Shown here one piece after another: positions 32,251-44,097 of a DNA stretch of 64,000 nt. The DNA is taken from assembly GCF_963082655.1 (NCBI RefSeq), contig NC_081554.1:191920206-191984205 (forward strand), given 5' to 3'. How positions within the stretch are numbered: position 1 is the stretch's first letter; every line of letters starts with the position of its first letter. The position numbers and the translations under genes were made by a program. The stretch comes from Stomoxys calcitrans. Its lineage: Eukaryota > Arthropoda > Insecta > Diptera > Muscidae. Under the pieces are notes generated by a model. That model did not search any database and was not told the DNA's origin. It worked only from the letters and a program-made list of their open reading frames with translations.

Positions 32251-32910
32251 ATTGAACATAGTTTTTAATTTTTTCTGTGTATGTTCGCCTGTAATCCCAT
32301 TTGCCCGTGTATGTGCCTAAGGTCGTACACTGATAGAAAAATAACGGTGAATTTCCATATTTTCCCACTTCACTTCTGACCAAATTTTTATTCACAAGCA
32401 AATCCCTACCTTTTTAAATTTTTTTGCAATTTCACTATAAAACAAACTTGAGATTAAGACAATTTCCATTACAATATTGTTTCCAGGTAAAGAAACAATG
32501 ACTTGAACTTAATTCTTATCTCCTACGTGTGATACAATTGCTATCAGATAAATTGAATAAATGAATATTAAGATATGTAAGCAACCAAACCGAATAGTTA
32601 GCCCGCCCGCCAGCCAGCCAGTCAAAACAAGTCATTCAAAATAAATCGATTTAATTGCCAGTAATATTTGAATTTCAATAAGTTCCATTGTACGTATGTA
32701 TGTGCATAGAATGAAATATGTATGTACAATACTTTTCACTAACTACACAGCATCGTATATGTACCATCAGGAGACTTTTCTCAATGCAAGGTTAAACTGT
32801 ATAAAAGTTATGAATGGTTAAGAAACTCTTTATAACTGATAATAGGTTCAGCGATTTAGTAGGAAGTAGGCTGGGCTAGGTTATAGTGGCAGAATTTCAT
32901 TGCGATAGCA
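32251..32910. other. No gene seen
   Basis: A/T-rich. GTACACTGATAGAAAAATAACGG near 32325 resembles the end of a small TIR element (compare 42953). The remainder matches no family seen here. Confidence 0.35.
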
Positions 32911-33222
32911 CAGCAGGCCACCATAACGCAGAGGTTATTATGTCCGCCTATGACGCTGAACACCTGGGTTCGAATCCTGTCAAGATCATCAGAAAAAAAT
33001 GTTCAGCGGTGGTTTTCCCCTTCTAATGCTAGCAACATTTGTGAGGTACTTTGCCATGTGAAATCTTCTCTGAAAAGAGGTGTTGCTCTGCGACACGCCG
33101 TTCGGACTCGGCTATAAAAAGGAAGTCACTTATCTTCAAGCTTAAATTGAATCGCACTACACTCTTTTATATGTGAGAAGTTTGCCCCTGTTCCCTAGTG
33201 GAATTTTTATGGTCAAAATTTG
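32911..33222 (+). mobile_element. SINE, full length, plus strand
   Basis: A-box-like CATAACGCAGAGGTTATT, B-box TGGGTTCGAATCC (32970 area), body GGCAACATTTGTGAGG-type, and 3' end GGAATTTTTATGGTCAAAAT. Confidence 0.85.
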
Positions 33223-33576
33223 CATTTTTTTTACCACATGAGGCTTCACACATGAACGAAACAATCAAATAACTTAAAAGACTAATAACAATTGAACATT
33301 CACATCCACCAATTCAGACCAGATTTCAAAGGAATGGAACCTAACCAACTTAAAAATGTGTAACTAGCACACAGAGTAACTATTCTACAGTTTACAATTC
33401 GCATGCCGTCCCATGGATTCAAATGAGTATTCCTACAGTAGGAGGATTTTTGTATTTTCGTTCATCAGATCCCAACATTATATAACACTATAAGTGATAG
33501 GCAGCGATGGTCTGTCGGAAACTCTGAGGTATATGACATAAATTTACGACGTATAATACATACGTCAAACACGTCA
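33223..33576. other. No gene seen
   Basis: A/T-rich sequence between two SINEs; no motif recognised. Confidence 0.35.
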
Positions 33577-33740
33577 TTGCAAATTGCAAATTTTGCCCAT
33601 GAACATTCCACTAAGGAACAGGGGCAAACTTCTCACATATCAATGAGTGCAGTCCGATTCAAGTTTTAAGCTCAATTATAAGGGGTCTCCTTTTTATAGC
33701 CGAGTCTGAAACGCGTGCCGCAGTGCGGCACTTCTTTGCA
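33577..33740 (-). mobile_element. SINE, truncated at the LINE junction
   Basis: The 3' end and half of the body are present on the minus strand. The copy ends abruptly at CTTTGCAAGGGG where the LINE begins. Confidence 0.75.
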
Positions 33741-36260
33741 AGGGGCAAATAGCGACCGCCTTGGTGGACCACAGAGCTGGTTGGTCTAAGGAAGGTCTGT
33801 AGTCCTAAGGAAAGACTAAACTCTTCAACAGAGCAAAAGCCACAAGAGCACCATATGATTGGGACATCTCTAAGGCTGAGCTAAGAAAATATAAGGGCGA
33901 GCTTAAAAAGGCTCAGAACAAATAATGGGTAAAATTCTGCAGCTCCGTGGAGGATACATCTGAGGCCTCTAGACTAAGGAAGAATCTGTCCTCGAGATCA
34001 ATTACGCTGGGGTATATTCAGAAGTCAGAGAATGTATGGACAATAGTTAGTGAGGAAACACTAGAACTACTCGTTGATACACATTTCCCGGGAAATTCTC
34101 CAACGGACAACGTGGCGCCAGAAGAGGTTGTCACTGGTATGCATTCGTCGGAGGCTATTAGGGAAATTGTGTCAGAGCCAAAAATACTTTGGGCGATAAG
34201 AATTTTCGACTCCTTTATGTCGCCAGGCCCTGATGATGTGTCACCGATTTGACTACAAGCTGTGTCTGATAGACTGGTTTCCTGGCAAAGGAGCTATACT
34301 CTGATTTTACCAGAATGTCATATATACCTGTGAGATGGAGGGACACGAAAGTCATTTTCATTCCAAAAGCAGGAAAACCCTACCACTCGAAGGCGAAAGA
34401 TTTTCGTTCTATTAGTCTGTCATCCTTTATGCTCAAGACTCTTGAGAGGTTGATAGAAACATATCTTAGAGCAAAGATCCCTGGAGATCGCCTGTCGCAG
34501 CAACAGCATGTATATAGTAAAGGCAAATCCACTGAAACAGCCCATCACGACCTAGTCGGCTACATAGAGGGTTCTCTCGCTGTCAAGGAATATACTATGG
34601 TAGCATTTAAGGTGCTTTCAATAATGTAAAACCGGCGTCAATTTTAATGGAGTTGGAGTTTCTAGGCATCAACTCTACCGTAAGAAAGTTTATTAATAAC
34701 TTACTTACTAAAAGATGCATTACGGTAGGCTTGGGATCTGTGAATCTAAAAAGATGGGTCAGCTGAGGAACACCTCAAGGAGGTATACTGTCTCCTCTAC
34801 TCTATATATGATAACGTGGCAATTGCGATTAGGGGAAAGTTTCCCAGCACTCTAAGAGATATACTTCAGGAAGCTCTACGTGAAACAGCAAAGTGGGCTA
34901 CCGAAAGTGGTCTGGGTATAAATCCGTGCAAGACAGAACAGGTTCTTTTCAGCAGGAGATATTACAAGTTGCCTACAGTGGAGCCTGTTTACTAGGGTGG
35001 AGGGAATGTTCTATTTACAGAAAGGGCAAAATACCTGGATGTTTTGCTGGACAGGAAATTGAAAATCAAATCCACCATTTTGGAAAAGGCAAGAAAGGCA
35101 GCTCTTGCCCTATACACCTGGAAGACAGCCATTGGCCAAAGTTGGGGTTTAGACCGCGTGTCATGCATTGGGTATATACTGCAGTTGTCAGACCTATAAT
35201 GCTATATGGTGTTGTGGTCTGGTGGACGTCGCTTCAAAAGTCCACCTACTGCTAAATTCTTAACCGGATCCAAAGCATGACTTGTTTGTGGATCACAGTC
35301 GCACTGAGGACGACACCATCTGATGCACTGAATTTAATGCTACATGTAATGCCTCTTGACATTGTGGCTACCCAAATTGCAGCGACCACTGCCGTGAGGT
35401 TAAGGGAGCTTTCTCATTGCGGCTATAGATACTGTGTTATCCTTGATACAATATCCGATGTTCCAGGCAGTGTGGATTACAACCAACTGAGCCGCTTTTG
35501 ATAAAAAGTACTGTACCACTATTCCTGATAGAAACGATTGGAACTACGATATCCCTGGTAACAGAAGTTACATAAACTTCTATACGGATGGTTCCAAACT
35601 AAACGACCAGGTGGGCTTTGGGGTGTACTCTAAAGATCTAGAACTGGTCATATCGAAAAGGTTAACCGACCACTGCTGTGTGTATCAAGCGCAGATCCTT
35701 GCAATTAAGGATGTGGTGGAATGGCTAAGATAAATGTCATTACGACGATTGGCATAAATATCTTGCAAGACAGCCAGGCAGCCATTAAATCCCTAGCGAA
35801 CATATTTCTGAGCACGAAAACCGCCCTCGACTGTTGCAGATCTTGCCAGACTAGGAACTACCCTACACATTCCTTGGATACTGGAATCTGTGGGTATGCC
35901 TCTAGCTACATGTAAGCTAAGTTTTCAGGACCAGGCCCGAAGGACAACAAATGATAGGTGGTCACAAAGAGGGGACTGTGAGCATTTCAAAACTATGTGG
36001 CCTAATCTAGACTTGAAGAGGTCTACCGCTTTTTTACGACTTTTGCAGAAGCTGTGAGGACATCAAAGAAGAAAAGACTATAGAACACCTTCTGTGTGTG
36101 TGTCCCGCGCTAGCAGTTAGAAGGAGTTCCACTTTAGGTTCTCATTTCTTTCAGAACACAAGTAATTGTGCTTTTTAAAGCGATCTGGATGGTTCAACGG
36201 CAGGAACTAGAAGGCATCTTCCTTCTTCTGTTCCTGTGGTATCACAATGGCCACTTAAAC
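33740..36260 (+). mobile_element. I/LOA-like LINE, RT to RNase H to 3' end, decayed
   Basis: Successive frames give an RT (SPGPDDVSPI, FRSISLSSFMLKTLERLIE, KEYTMVAFKVLSIM), a thumb/linker (VYTAVVRPIMLYGVVVWW, LRTTPSDALNLMLHVMPLD), an RNase H with FYTDGSKLNDQVGFGVYSK and a later QDSQAAIKSL, then the C-terminal finger region and the family 3' end. Many stops and frameshifts. This is the longest copy of the family in the window. Confidence 0.85.
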
Positions 36261-36279
36261 CTCACTTAATCTAAACGCG

Positions 36280-36890
36280 TGCTAATCTTGGGAACCAACC
36301 ACCATAGATGCTGCTAAAATATGGGAGATATATCTGGTAATAGACCGATTTGAACCGTACTTGGCACAGACATAACAAAACATTATATGCAAAATTTCAG
36401 TCAAATCGGACAAAAATTGGGGTTTGTAAGGGCTCAAGAAGTCAAATCCGGAGATCGGTTTATATGGGAGCTATATCATGTTGTTGACCGATTTGCACCG
36501 TACTTGACATAATTGTTGGAAGTCATAATAGAACATTATGTGCAAAATGTCAGCCAAATCGGATGAAAATTGAGGCTTTCAGGGGCTCAAGAAGACAAAT
36601 TGGGTGATCGGTTTATATGGTAGCTATATCCAAATCTGAACCGATATGTCGCATTTGCAGTCCCCAACGACCCGCATCAATGTGGAGTATATATGTAAAA
36701 TTTCAAGCGTTCGACCACTACCTTGATTTAGACAGGCGGACGGACGGGCATGACTAGATCGACTCAGAATGTCGAGCCGATCAGGAATATATATGTTTTA
36801 TGGGGTCCTAGATCAATATTTCGAGGTGTTACAAACAGAATGGCTAGATTAGTGTATGTACCCCCTTCTTATGGTGGTGGGTATAAAAAC
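36280..36890. repeat. Family 1 repeat, three units and end block
   Basis: GGGAGATATATCTGG, GGAGATCGGTTTATATGGG, GACAGGCGGACGGACGGG, TTTCGAGGTGTTACAAACAG and a TATGGTGGTGGGTATAAAA end. Confidence 0.7.
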
Positions 36891-37670
36891 CGATATACAG
36901 ACCATCTCTGGTGATAGGTCACACACAGTTTAAGCCCCCAACAATCGTCAATAAAACCTCTTGCATGTGTATAGAAGTGTTTTTGCAACGATTTCTTGTG
37001 TATCTGTCCCCTCAAGGCAGCAGGTGCCAAAGTGGATGCCGTTGTATGAGAAAAATCGTTATTTCGATTTATTAGGACCAAATCAATTTTTAACAATCCA
37101 TTCGACCAATCATGATTATAAAAAATTTACTTTTGACGTCATTACTAAAATAATTCTAAATTGCATTGCCACTTATATTAAATGATCATTAAATTAGCTT
37201 TTCATCCCATATTGCCTGTTGTTTGCCACAATCTGAGATCGTAATTATGTCTATAGTTGATTAAAATCACTTTTAGTTTCTTTTAGTTGAACTGAGATTT
37301 CATTTAAGGTCAGACTTGGTAATTGTATACGACAAACTGAAAAGCGTTTTTTGTGTTTAACCACAGTTTACTCACATCTGTTACTTATTATTAACAGACA
37401 ATTTGAGATTTGTCACGACTAGATAGAGGCTACAAAAGCAAATTCAAGTATTTATTGTGTATTTCTCATTTTAAATGATTTGTGAGTGCTCAACGTCAGT
37501 TTCACACCAACCTTTTACACCCAGCTCTCAACTACACGCTACACTAAATCAAATCCGCCAAATGAAATTTGAAAAAGAAAATAAAAATATTAAACTAAGA
37601 TAACGAAAAATTAAATAAAATAAATCAAAAAAAAAATATATAAAATAAAATAAATAAAAAACAAGTAAAA
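36891..37670. other. No gene seen
   Basis: A/T-rich, ending in poly-A/AT runs (37560-37665). The frames (60-75 codons) show no domain. Confidence 0.35.
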
Positions 37671-38340
37671 GTGTGCTAAGTTCGGCCGGGCCGTATCTTA
37701 TTTATAACCCTCCACCAGGGACGTAACAAGGGGGGGCGCTCGGGCCCGAAGAGGATGCAGTATTTTGGAAAAAGGGGATAAGTAGGAGGTAGCCTTTCCT
37801 CTAATGTATTCAAAGAGTACATGTCTGCTCTGATGTTGTTGGGGATAATGCGACGAAAGATGCGATCAAAGCAAAATGGTGTCTCAAATGGAAGGTGTAG
37901 CGAATCTGACATCTGGGGGATATCCCACTCCCTAATATCAACGATCATGATAAGGTTGTAATCAAATGCGAGGGTTTAAGAAGTGTACTACGAACCAAAC
38001 ATTAAAATATGGATTCAAGTTACAGAAGGCCTTAAACCCTTAACGGAGTTTAACGGATGTGTTATCTAATATCAGCCAAATCGCACAAAAATTGCGGACT
38101 CAAGAAGTCAAATCGGGAGATCGATTTATGTGGGAGCTATCAGATTCTTGACCGATTTGAACCGCACTTCGCGCAGTTGTTAGGAGTTATAACAAAATAC
38201 TATGTGCAAAATTTCAGCCAAATCGGAGGAAAATTGAGGCTTCCAGGCTCAAGAAGCCAAATCGGGAGATTGATTTATATGAGAGCTATATCAGGTTCTT
38301 GACCGATTTGGACCCTATGCGAAATATAACTTTATAAGAA
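37671..38340. repeat. Family 1 repeat with an unrelated 220-bp island
   Basis: The terminal block with hairpin (TTCGGCCGGGCC, 37680) and CCCTCCACCAG is followed at 37725-37950 by a GC-richer segment (AACAAGGGGGGGCGCTCGGG..) not seen elsewhere. Units then resume (38060-38330). The island holds a 90-codon minus-strand frame of no known family. Confidence 0.6.
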
Positions 38341-38945
38341 AATTTAATAAAATTGGGTGCTGAAATAAAAAAATTAAAAGATGAGGTATATACAAATTCG
38401 ACGAATATATATGAAAAGTAATTTTTCGAAAAGAAAAGTCACGAAAATGAGGAATTAATTTTCTATAAAAGAAGAATGAATGAAAAGCCATGGGTGGGAG
38501 TATTAGTGGTGAGTGTAAGAAAAACAAATGGTGTGAGAGAAAGAGTTAACCATTTAGGTGAGGGTGTTGTGGGGTCGTGATGTGCGTGGCCCTACTTGGC
38601 ATATAGGTCAGCCAATTCCATTTGCATTTTTGTTGTTGTTGTTTGTATATGTTTTGCTAACCTGCACAACAAGACAATCAATCTTATAACTGTCAAATAA
38701 AGAGTATATGGCAGTAGGGTATAAATTTGTTTCGTCCGCAAGTAAAAGCTCTAAACATTAAGTATGATAAGCACCTGAATGTCTATGTAAAGTCAAGTTT
38801 CTACCACTCGACCCTCATTCAATTCCCACTTGATGGACATATATCCCGATAATAACAATATGGGGCATAAATTAAGTTAGAGGGGTACGAATCCTACAAA
38901 AATAAATGGAATTAAGAAAAACATTTGGCCTCAGTGCCTGTGCGG
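38341..38945. other. No gene seen
   Basis: Purine-biased low-complexity sequence; nothing recognised. Confidence 0.35.
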
Positions 38946-40100
38946 CTGCACAATCTTAACTTTTATACCCACCACCGAAGGATGGGGGCATATTTATTTT
39001 GTCATTCCGTTTGCAACACATCGAAATATCCATTTCCGACCCTATAAAGTGTATATATTCTTGATCAGCATAAAAATCTAAGACGATCTAGCCATGTCCG
39101 TCCGTCTGTCTGTTGAAATCACGCTACAGTCTTTAAAAATAGAGATATTGAGCTGAAACTTTTAATGTTAAGTTCGAAGATCAGACTATACCTGGATATA
39201 GCCCCCATAAAGACCGATCCGCCGATTTGGCCCTTAGGCCCATAAAAGCCACATTTATTATCCGATTTTGCTGAAATTTGGGACAGTAAGTTGTGTTAGG
39301 CCCTTCGACATATTTCTTCAATTTGGTTCAGATCGGTCCAGATTTGGATATAGCTGTCATGTAGACCGATCAGCCGACTTAGGGTCTTATGCCCATAAAA
39401 GTCTCATTTATTATTCGATTTTGTTGAAATTTGGAACAGTGAGTTGTGTTAGGCTCTTCGACATCTTTCTTCAATTTGGCCCAGATCGGTCCAGATTTGG
39501 ATATCGCTGCCATATAGACCGATCTCTCGATTTAAGGTTTTGAGCAAATAAAAGGCGCATTTATTGTCCGATTTCGCCGAAATATGGGACAGTTGATGCG
39601 TTAGACTCTTCAACATTTTTCTGCAACTTGGCCCAAATAGATCCAGATTTGGATATAGCTGCCATATAGATCGATCACTCGATTTAAGGTTTTGGGGCCA
39701 TAAAAGGCCCATTTATTGTCCGATTTCGCCGAAATTTGGGACAGTGAGTTGTGTTAGGTTCTTCGACATTTTTCTGCAATTTGGACCAAATCCGTCTAGA
39801 TTTGGATATAGCTGCCATATAGACCGATATCTCGATTTAAAGTCTTGGCCCCATAAAAGGAGCAATTATCATCCGATTTCACTGAAATTTGACACAGTGA
39901 CTTATGTTAGGTTTTTCGACATCCGCGTCGTATATGGATAAAAAGATCAATATTTTGTTATGCAAAATTGACCAATGTACTTATTAGTTTTTGGTCCAAA
40001 TCGGAACATATTTCGATCTAGCTGCTGTGGGGCATAAAATATGTATTTTTCACCGGACTTTGACGAAAGGTGGTTTACATATATACTCGAGGTGGTAAGT
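38946..40100. repeat. Family 2 repeat array, about 6 units of 152-153 bp
   Basis: The end block CCACCACCGAAGGATGGGGG.., GACGATCTAGCCATGTCCG is followed by units. The ACAGT motif of consecutive units lies at 39283, 39436, 39589 and 39741, spacing 153, 153 and 152. The units alternate ATAGCTGCCATATAGACCG and CGCCGAAATTTGGGACAG. Confidence 0.85.
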
Positions 40101-40224
40101 TTCCAAAGTTTAGATTAGAAATATAAGTACATTTGAATTCTGTGTATTGTAGAAGGTAGAGCGGAGCGTACTTCGGTGGGCTTGTGTTTATTTAATTAAA
40201 CCCACAGTTCACCCCGTTATTTTT

Positions 40225-40815
40225 TAGCATGTGGCTTATCCAACCTCTGAATTCCAAGGAAATTGTAAGGCGAACGAGCATGCGAGACTAGAAACTACCC
40301 TACACATTCCAGGCATACTGGAATTTGTAAGTATGGCTCTAGCGATATGCAAGCTAAGTTTTCAGAACCAGGCCCGAAGGACAACGAATGATAGATGGTC
40401 ACAAAGAGTGAGCTGTGAGCATTTCAAAACTAATCTAGACTTGAAGAGGTCTACCGCTTTGCTGTCATTGGCTGGAATAGACGTCTCAGTCATTGTGTCC
40501 GTCATGACAGGTCACTGTCTAATCGGAAAACATGCTGAAAGACTGAAGGTTGCCAGCAACGACTTTTGCAGAATCTATGAGGACATCGAAGAAGACGAGA
40601 CTATAGAACACCTTCTGTGTGTGTCCAGCAGTAGCAGTCAGAAGGAGTTCCACATTAGTTTTTCACTTCTTTGACAAACTGTCTGATTTAGCGGATGCGA
40701 ACATTCTTTGGGCTTTTTAAAGCGACCTGGATGGTTCAAAGGTATAAACTAGAAGGCATCTTCCTTCTTCTGTTCCTGCGGCATCACAATGGACGAAAAC
40801 GTCTAAGTGAGTCTG
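40225..40815 (+). mobile_element. I/LOA-like LINE C-terminal fragment
   Basis: A 147-codon frame (40231-40674) contains QARRTTNDRWSQR, LKRSTALLSLAGIDVSVIVS, MTGHCLIGKHAERL and EDETIEHLLCVS, then the 3' end shared with 12265 and 36180. It is 5' truncated. Confidence 0.8.
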
Positions 40816-40829
40816 AGTTAGGTCCAGGG

Positions 40830-41000
40830 AACCACTATCTGCCAAATCGTTGTTTGTGTGTGTGATGGTTCTTAACTATAATACATACAAACACAACCAA
40901 AACTCGTTGGCAGATAGTGCACTTCGCAAGAAAAAATTGTACTCAGCTGTTTACGGTACACTACCTAGTAATTATGTCATGCGACAGCATCCTATAACGA
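40830..41000. repeat. Dispersed repeat D copy
   Basis: GATGGTTCTTAACTATAATAC, AACCAAAACTCGTTGGCAG and TCAGCTGTTTACGGTACACTA match 15420-15540. Confidence 0.7.
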
Positions 41001-42240
41001 ACAAATGGCTTTTTGATAGAGGGCTCTAACAACACAAATGTGGCGTTTGCAGGCCTTTATTGTCTACTGTCATATTTTCTGGGGTTTAAAATAATCATCG
41101 CTACATTTTTCCTTTTAAATAATACAAAAATAATTTAATTCCCTTAGTAATTATTTAATTGTTACACATTCTCCTTTCCTTCAGAAGACCGCGATTACTA
41201 TATGTCCGAGTACCTGAACTACACTTTTCAACGAATCTAATTTTAAATGCAAGAGTGGTTTTATTTTTAAGTCAGCATCTCAGTATCGTTAATTTACATT
41301 TTTCAAACATAAGTCAAAGTGTGATGTCTTTTTATAATCTCGTGATTTTCATATGATCCGAAAAATGTTACTAAAAATAATATTGTGTCTGATACATTCC
41401 AGAAAACTTCAGTTTTAGGTAGCTCTTTAGCTCACTGGCGAAGTCGCTTTAAGCGGGACTGCAATTGGAATTTTTCCAAAGCAGATGTTGTGTCGCCCTT
41501 TATTAAAATTTCAATAGATTGCTGCATAATTCTGATTGGCATGCAAACAAAAACGAAAACAAAGAGTTAAGGGGATTTTTTTGTATTTCAAAATTTTTTT
41601 TCTCTCATACCAAACCACAATCGTCTCTTTTTGTCTGTTTTTCGCAAACTTCTAAAACAGTTTTACAACAGATTCGCGTATACGAGGGTGTATTTTTAGT
41701 GGCTTTTAATGGTGATAATTGCAATTGAATGTGAATTGAATGGAAATAAAAGTGCAACGAAATGAATTCTACTTAAAATCATAAAATCAAAGGTTGGTTT
41801 TGCTAACACCAGCCCCAGCAAAGGTCTTATCACACAAAATTCTTTTGAAAAAGAGTAAATCCAATTGGAGAATATGAATATCGGGAGTGATCTATTTAAC
41901 AAAATATTTTACTAAGAAACCCCGCTTAAACGTCATGATTTTGACGTGCATTTATTTTGAATCAAACTCGTATTGCTGACGATTTCATGAATAACATGAA
42001 ACTGGTTTAAAGCTGATTTGAATTCCGGCATTTGTTTGTTTTAATTTAAATATTTTTAAACAATTGTTATGTGCATATTGTAAACGTGAAAAGAGACAAA
42101 AAATATGTATGTATATGAGCAAGGCTCGAAAATTCTGAACAAACAAAATGTTGTTTTGGTTTTTATTTGAAAAAAGTCAAAGTGAGGTGTAACGAATATT
42201 AGAAAAAGTGCGCTATATAAAAACTAGCCCACCCAGGCAC
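41001..42240. other. No gene seen; likely unique sequence
   Basis: A/T-rich; only frames of 60-70 codons, without domains. No repeat family of this window is recognised until TTTTTATACCCTACACC at 42255. Confidence 0.35.
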
Positions 42241-42244
42241 GCTC

Positions 42245-43665
42245 CCCTGTGCCTTTTTATACCCTACACCTCTACTGAGGTACAGGGTATTATAACTTAG
42301 TGAATTAGTTTGTAACTCCCAAAAGGAAGAGAGATAGACCCATTGATAAGTGTACTGATCGACTCAGAATAACTTTCTGATTCGATTTAGCTATGTCCGT
42401 CCATGTTAATTTGTGTACAAACTTCAGGTCGCAATTTTAATCCGATTGTCTTCAAATTTGGTACGAAAATGTTTTTCGGCCTAAAGACGAAGCCTTTTGA
42501 AATTGGAAAAATCGGTTCAGATTTGAATATAGCTCCAATATATATATATATTCGTCCGATTTGCAGTAATACTGCTATAAAACGGTCATTTGTTATCCGA
42601 TTTTCTCGAAATTTGCCAGGAAGGGTTTTCTTATGACTCTCGACATTACGGGGAAATTTCATAAAAATCGATTCAGATTTGGATATAGCTCATATATATA
42701 TATTCGTCCGATTTGCAGTAATACTGCTATAAAATGGTAATTTGTTATCCGATTTTCACGAAATTTGCCAGGAAGGGTTTTCTTATGACTCTCGACATTA
42801 CCGGCGAATTTCATGGAAATCGGCTCATATTTAGATATGGCTGTCATATATGTACATCGCCCGATTTTCACTTCTGGAGCCACTGAAAGAGCATTTTTTG
42901 ACCAATCTTGCCAAAATTTTGCACAACGCTTTTCTCGACGAGTACACAGATAGGAAAAATATGTTGCAAAATCAACGTTGTCTTTAACATACACGGGCGT
43001 TGTTGGAAATATTGTCAACAAGCGTGAATGATTTTGTGAACAAGGGTTGTTGATTCATGCAATGACCGTTGTCGACATCATCCCTTCGAAACGTGTATGT
43101 ATACCAACCTTAAGTTTAAATGACTCTTAAAATGTATATGTGTAGCCGGTCGTGGTGCAATGTGGTAAGGCGTTTGTAAACACACAATGAGATTGATGGA
43201 ACACAGGTTCGATACTCATTGGCATACAAAATCTTTTTGTAATCTTTAAATGAACTGGGCACTAGAGGTTGTCAGATGGTGAACGCCTGTGGACGTTTTG
43301 TTCAACATAACTGTTGTTGGGTTATAAATATTTGTTGTTGATCTAATAACATCTGTGTGTTGATTCACTTTTATGAACAAATGTGGCCACTTTGTCAACG
43401 CCGTGCTCAATTTTTTCTATGGGTGTATCACATTATCAAATTTTGGGTAATTTGCATTAATGTTGTCATTTGTCAACCGTAGTTATTACAGTTTTGAACA
43501 TATTTGCTCGAAATTTGATACGGATTATTTAATTACCCATCTGAAAACATCTGCCGAGGTCCATCAAAATTGGTTCAGAATGGATATAGCTCCCACATTG
43601 TACTTATAGGGTAGGTGTAGGGTATTATACAGTCGGCACCGCACCGCCCGACTTTTGCCCTTCTT
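42245..43665. repeat. Family 3 repeat array (ACCCTACACC type), interrupted
   Basis: Runs from TTTTTATACCCTACACCTC to the hairpin block AGTCGGCACC..GCCCGACTTTTGCCC (about 43630-43660). TAGCT-type motifs lie at 42530, 42686 and 42838, about 153 bp apart. It is interrupted at about 42953-43437 by a small element. Confidence 0.75.
42953..43437. mobile_element. Small TIR-like/SINE-like insertion with a tRNA-like segment
   Basis: The ends ACACAGATAGGAAAAATA and (reversed) ACACCCATAGAAAAAATT are similar inverted sequences. Inside, 43146-43226 has an A-box-like TGGTGCAATGTGG and a B-box-like GGTTCGATAC, but no acceptor stem. It is a tRNA-derived segment, not a working tRNA gene. Multiple GTTGTTG/CAACAAC motifs occur throughout. 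Confidence 0.5.
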
Positions 43666-44097
43666 TACTGCTTTTACAATACACAAAACAAAAATTTCCT
43701 TATATTTGTAATCTTAACTTCATGGTTGCATCTTAGCTTCAAAGGTTTGTGTACAACATAGCAAAAAAAAATACACTTAGAGAAATATTGTAGTAAAATC
43801 AACTAAATTGTCGAGCAACAACATATAGTCCGCTGGAAATCAGATAGCAACAATTTCTTGCAAAAACGGCAAACATTTTCTGCTGTTTTCCGATGGTAAA
43901 ATGTCATAAATACTTTAAGAAGTTGTATATTTCACCTTTTTTTGAGTTTTGGAACTCAATTTTATCAAATTTTCTAACACAAACCATCTAGTAAAATCAT
44001 ATTTATGCTTTTAAACAAAAAATTTAAGTCTAAAATGGTCACAAATGTATATTTATATGTACGGAATGCGTTAGCTATTGATTAGAAGTTCAAAAAG
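43666..44097. other. No gene seen
   Basis: A/T-rich flank of the minisatellite. Confidence 0.35.

Noticed and set aside
36869..37096. Short frames in A/T-rich sequence after a family 1 end
   Set aside because: Length and composition are as expected by chance; no domain.
43146..43226. tRNA gene
   Set aside because: A- and B-box-like motifs are present but no acceptor stem or clear cloverleaf; treated as a tRNA-derived repeat.
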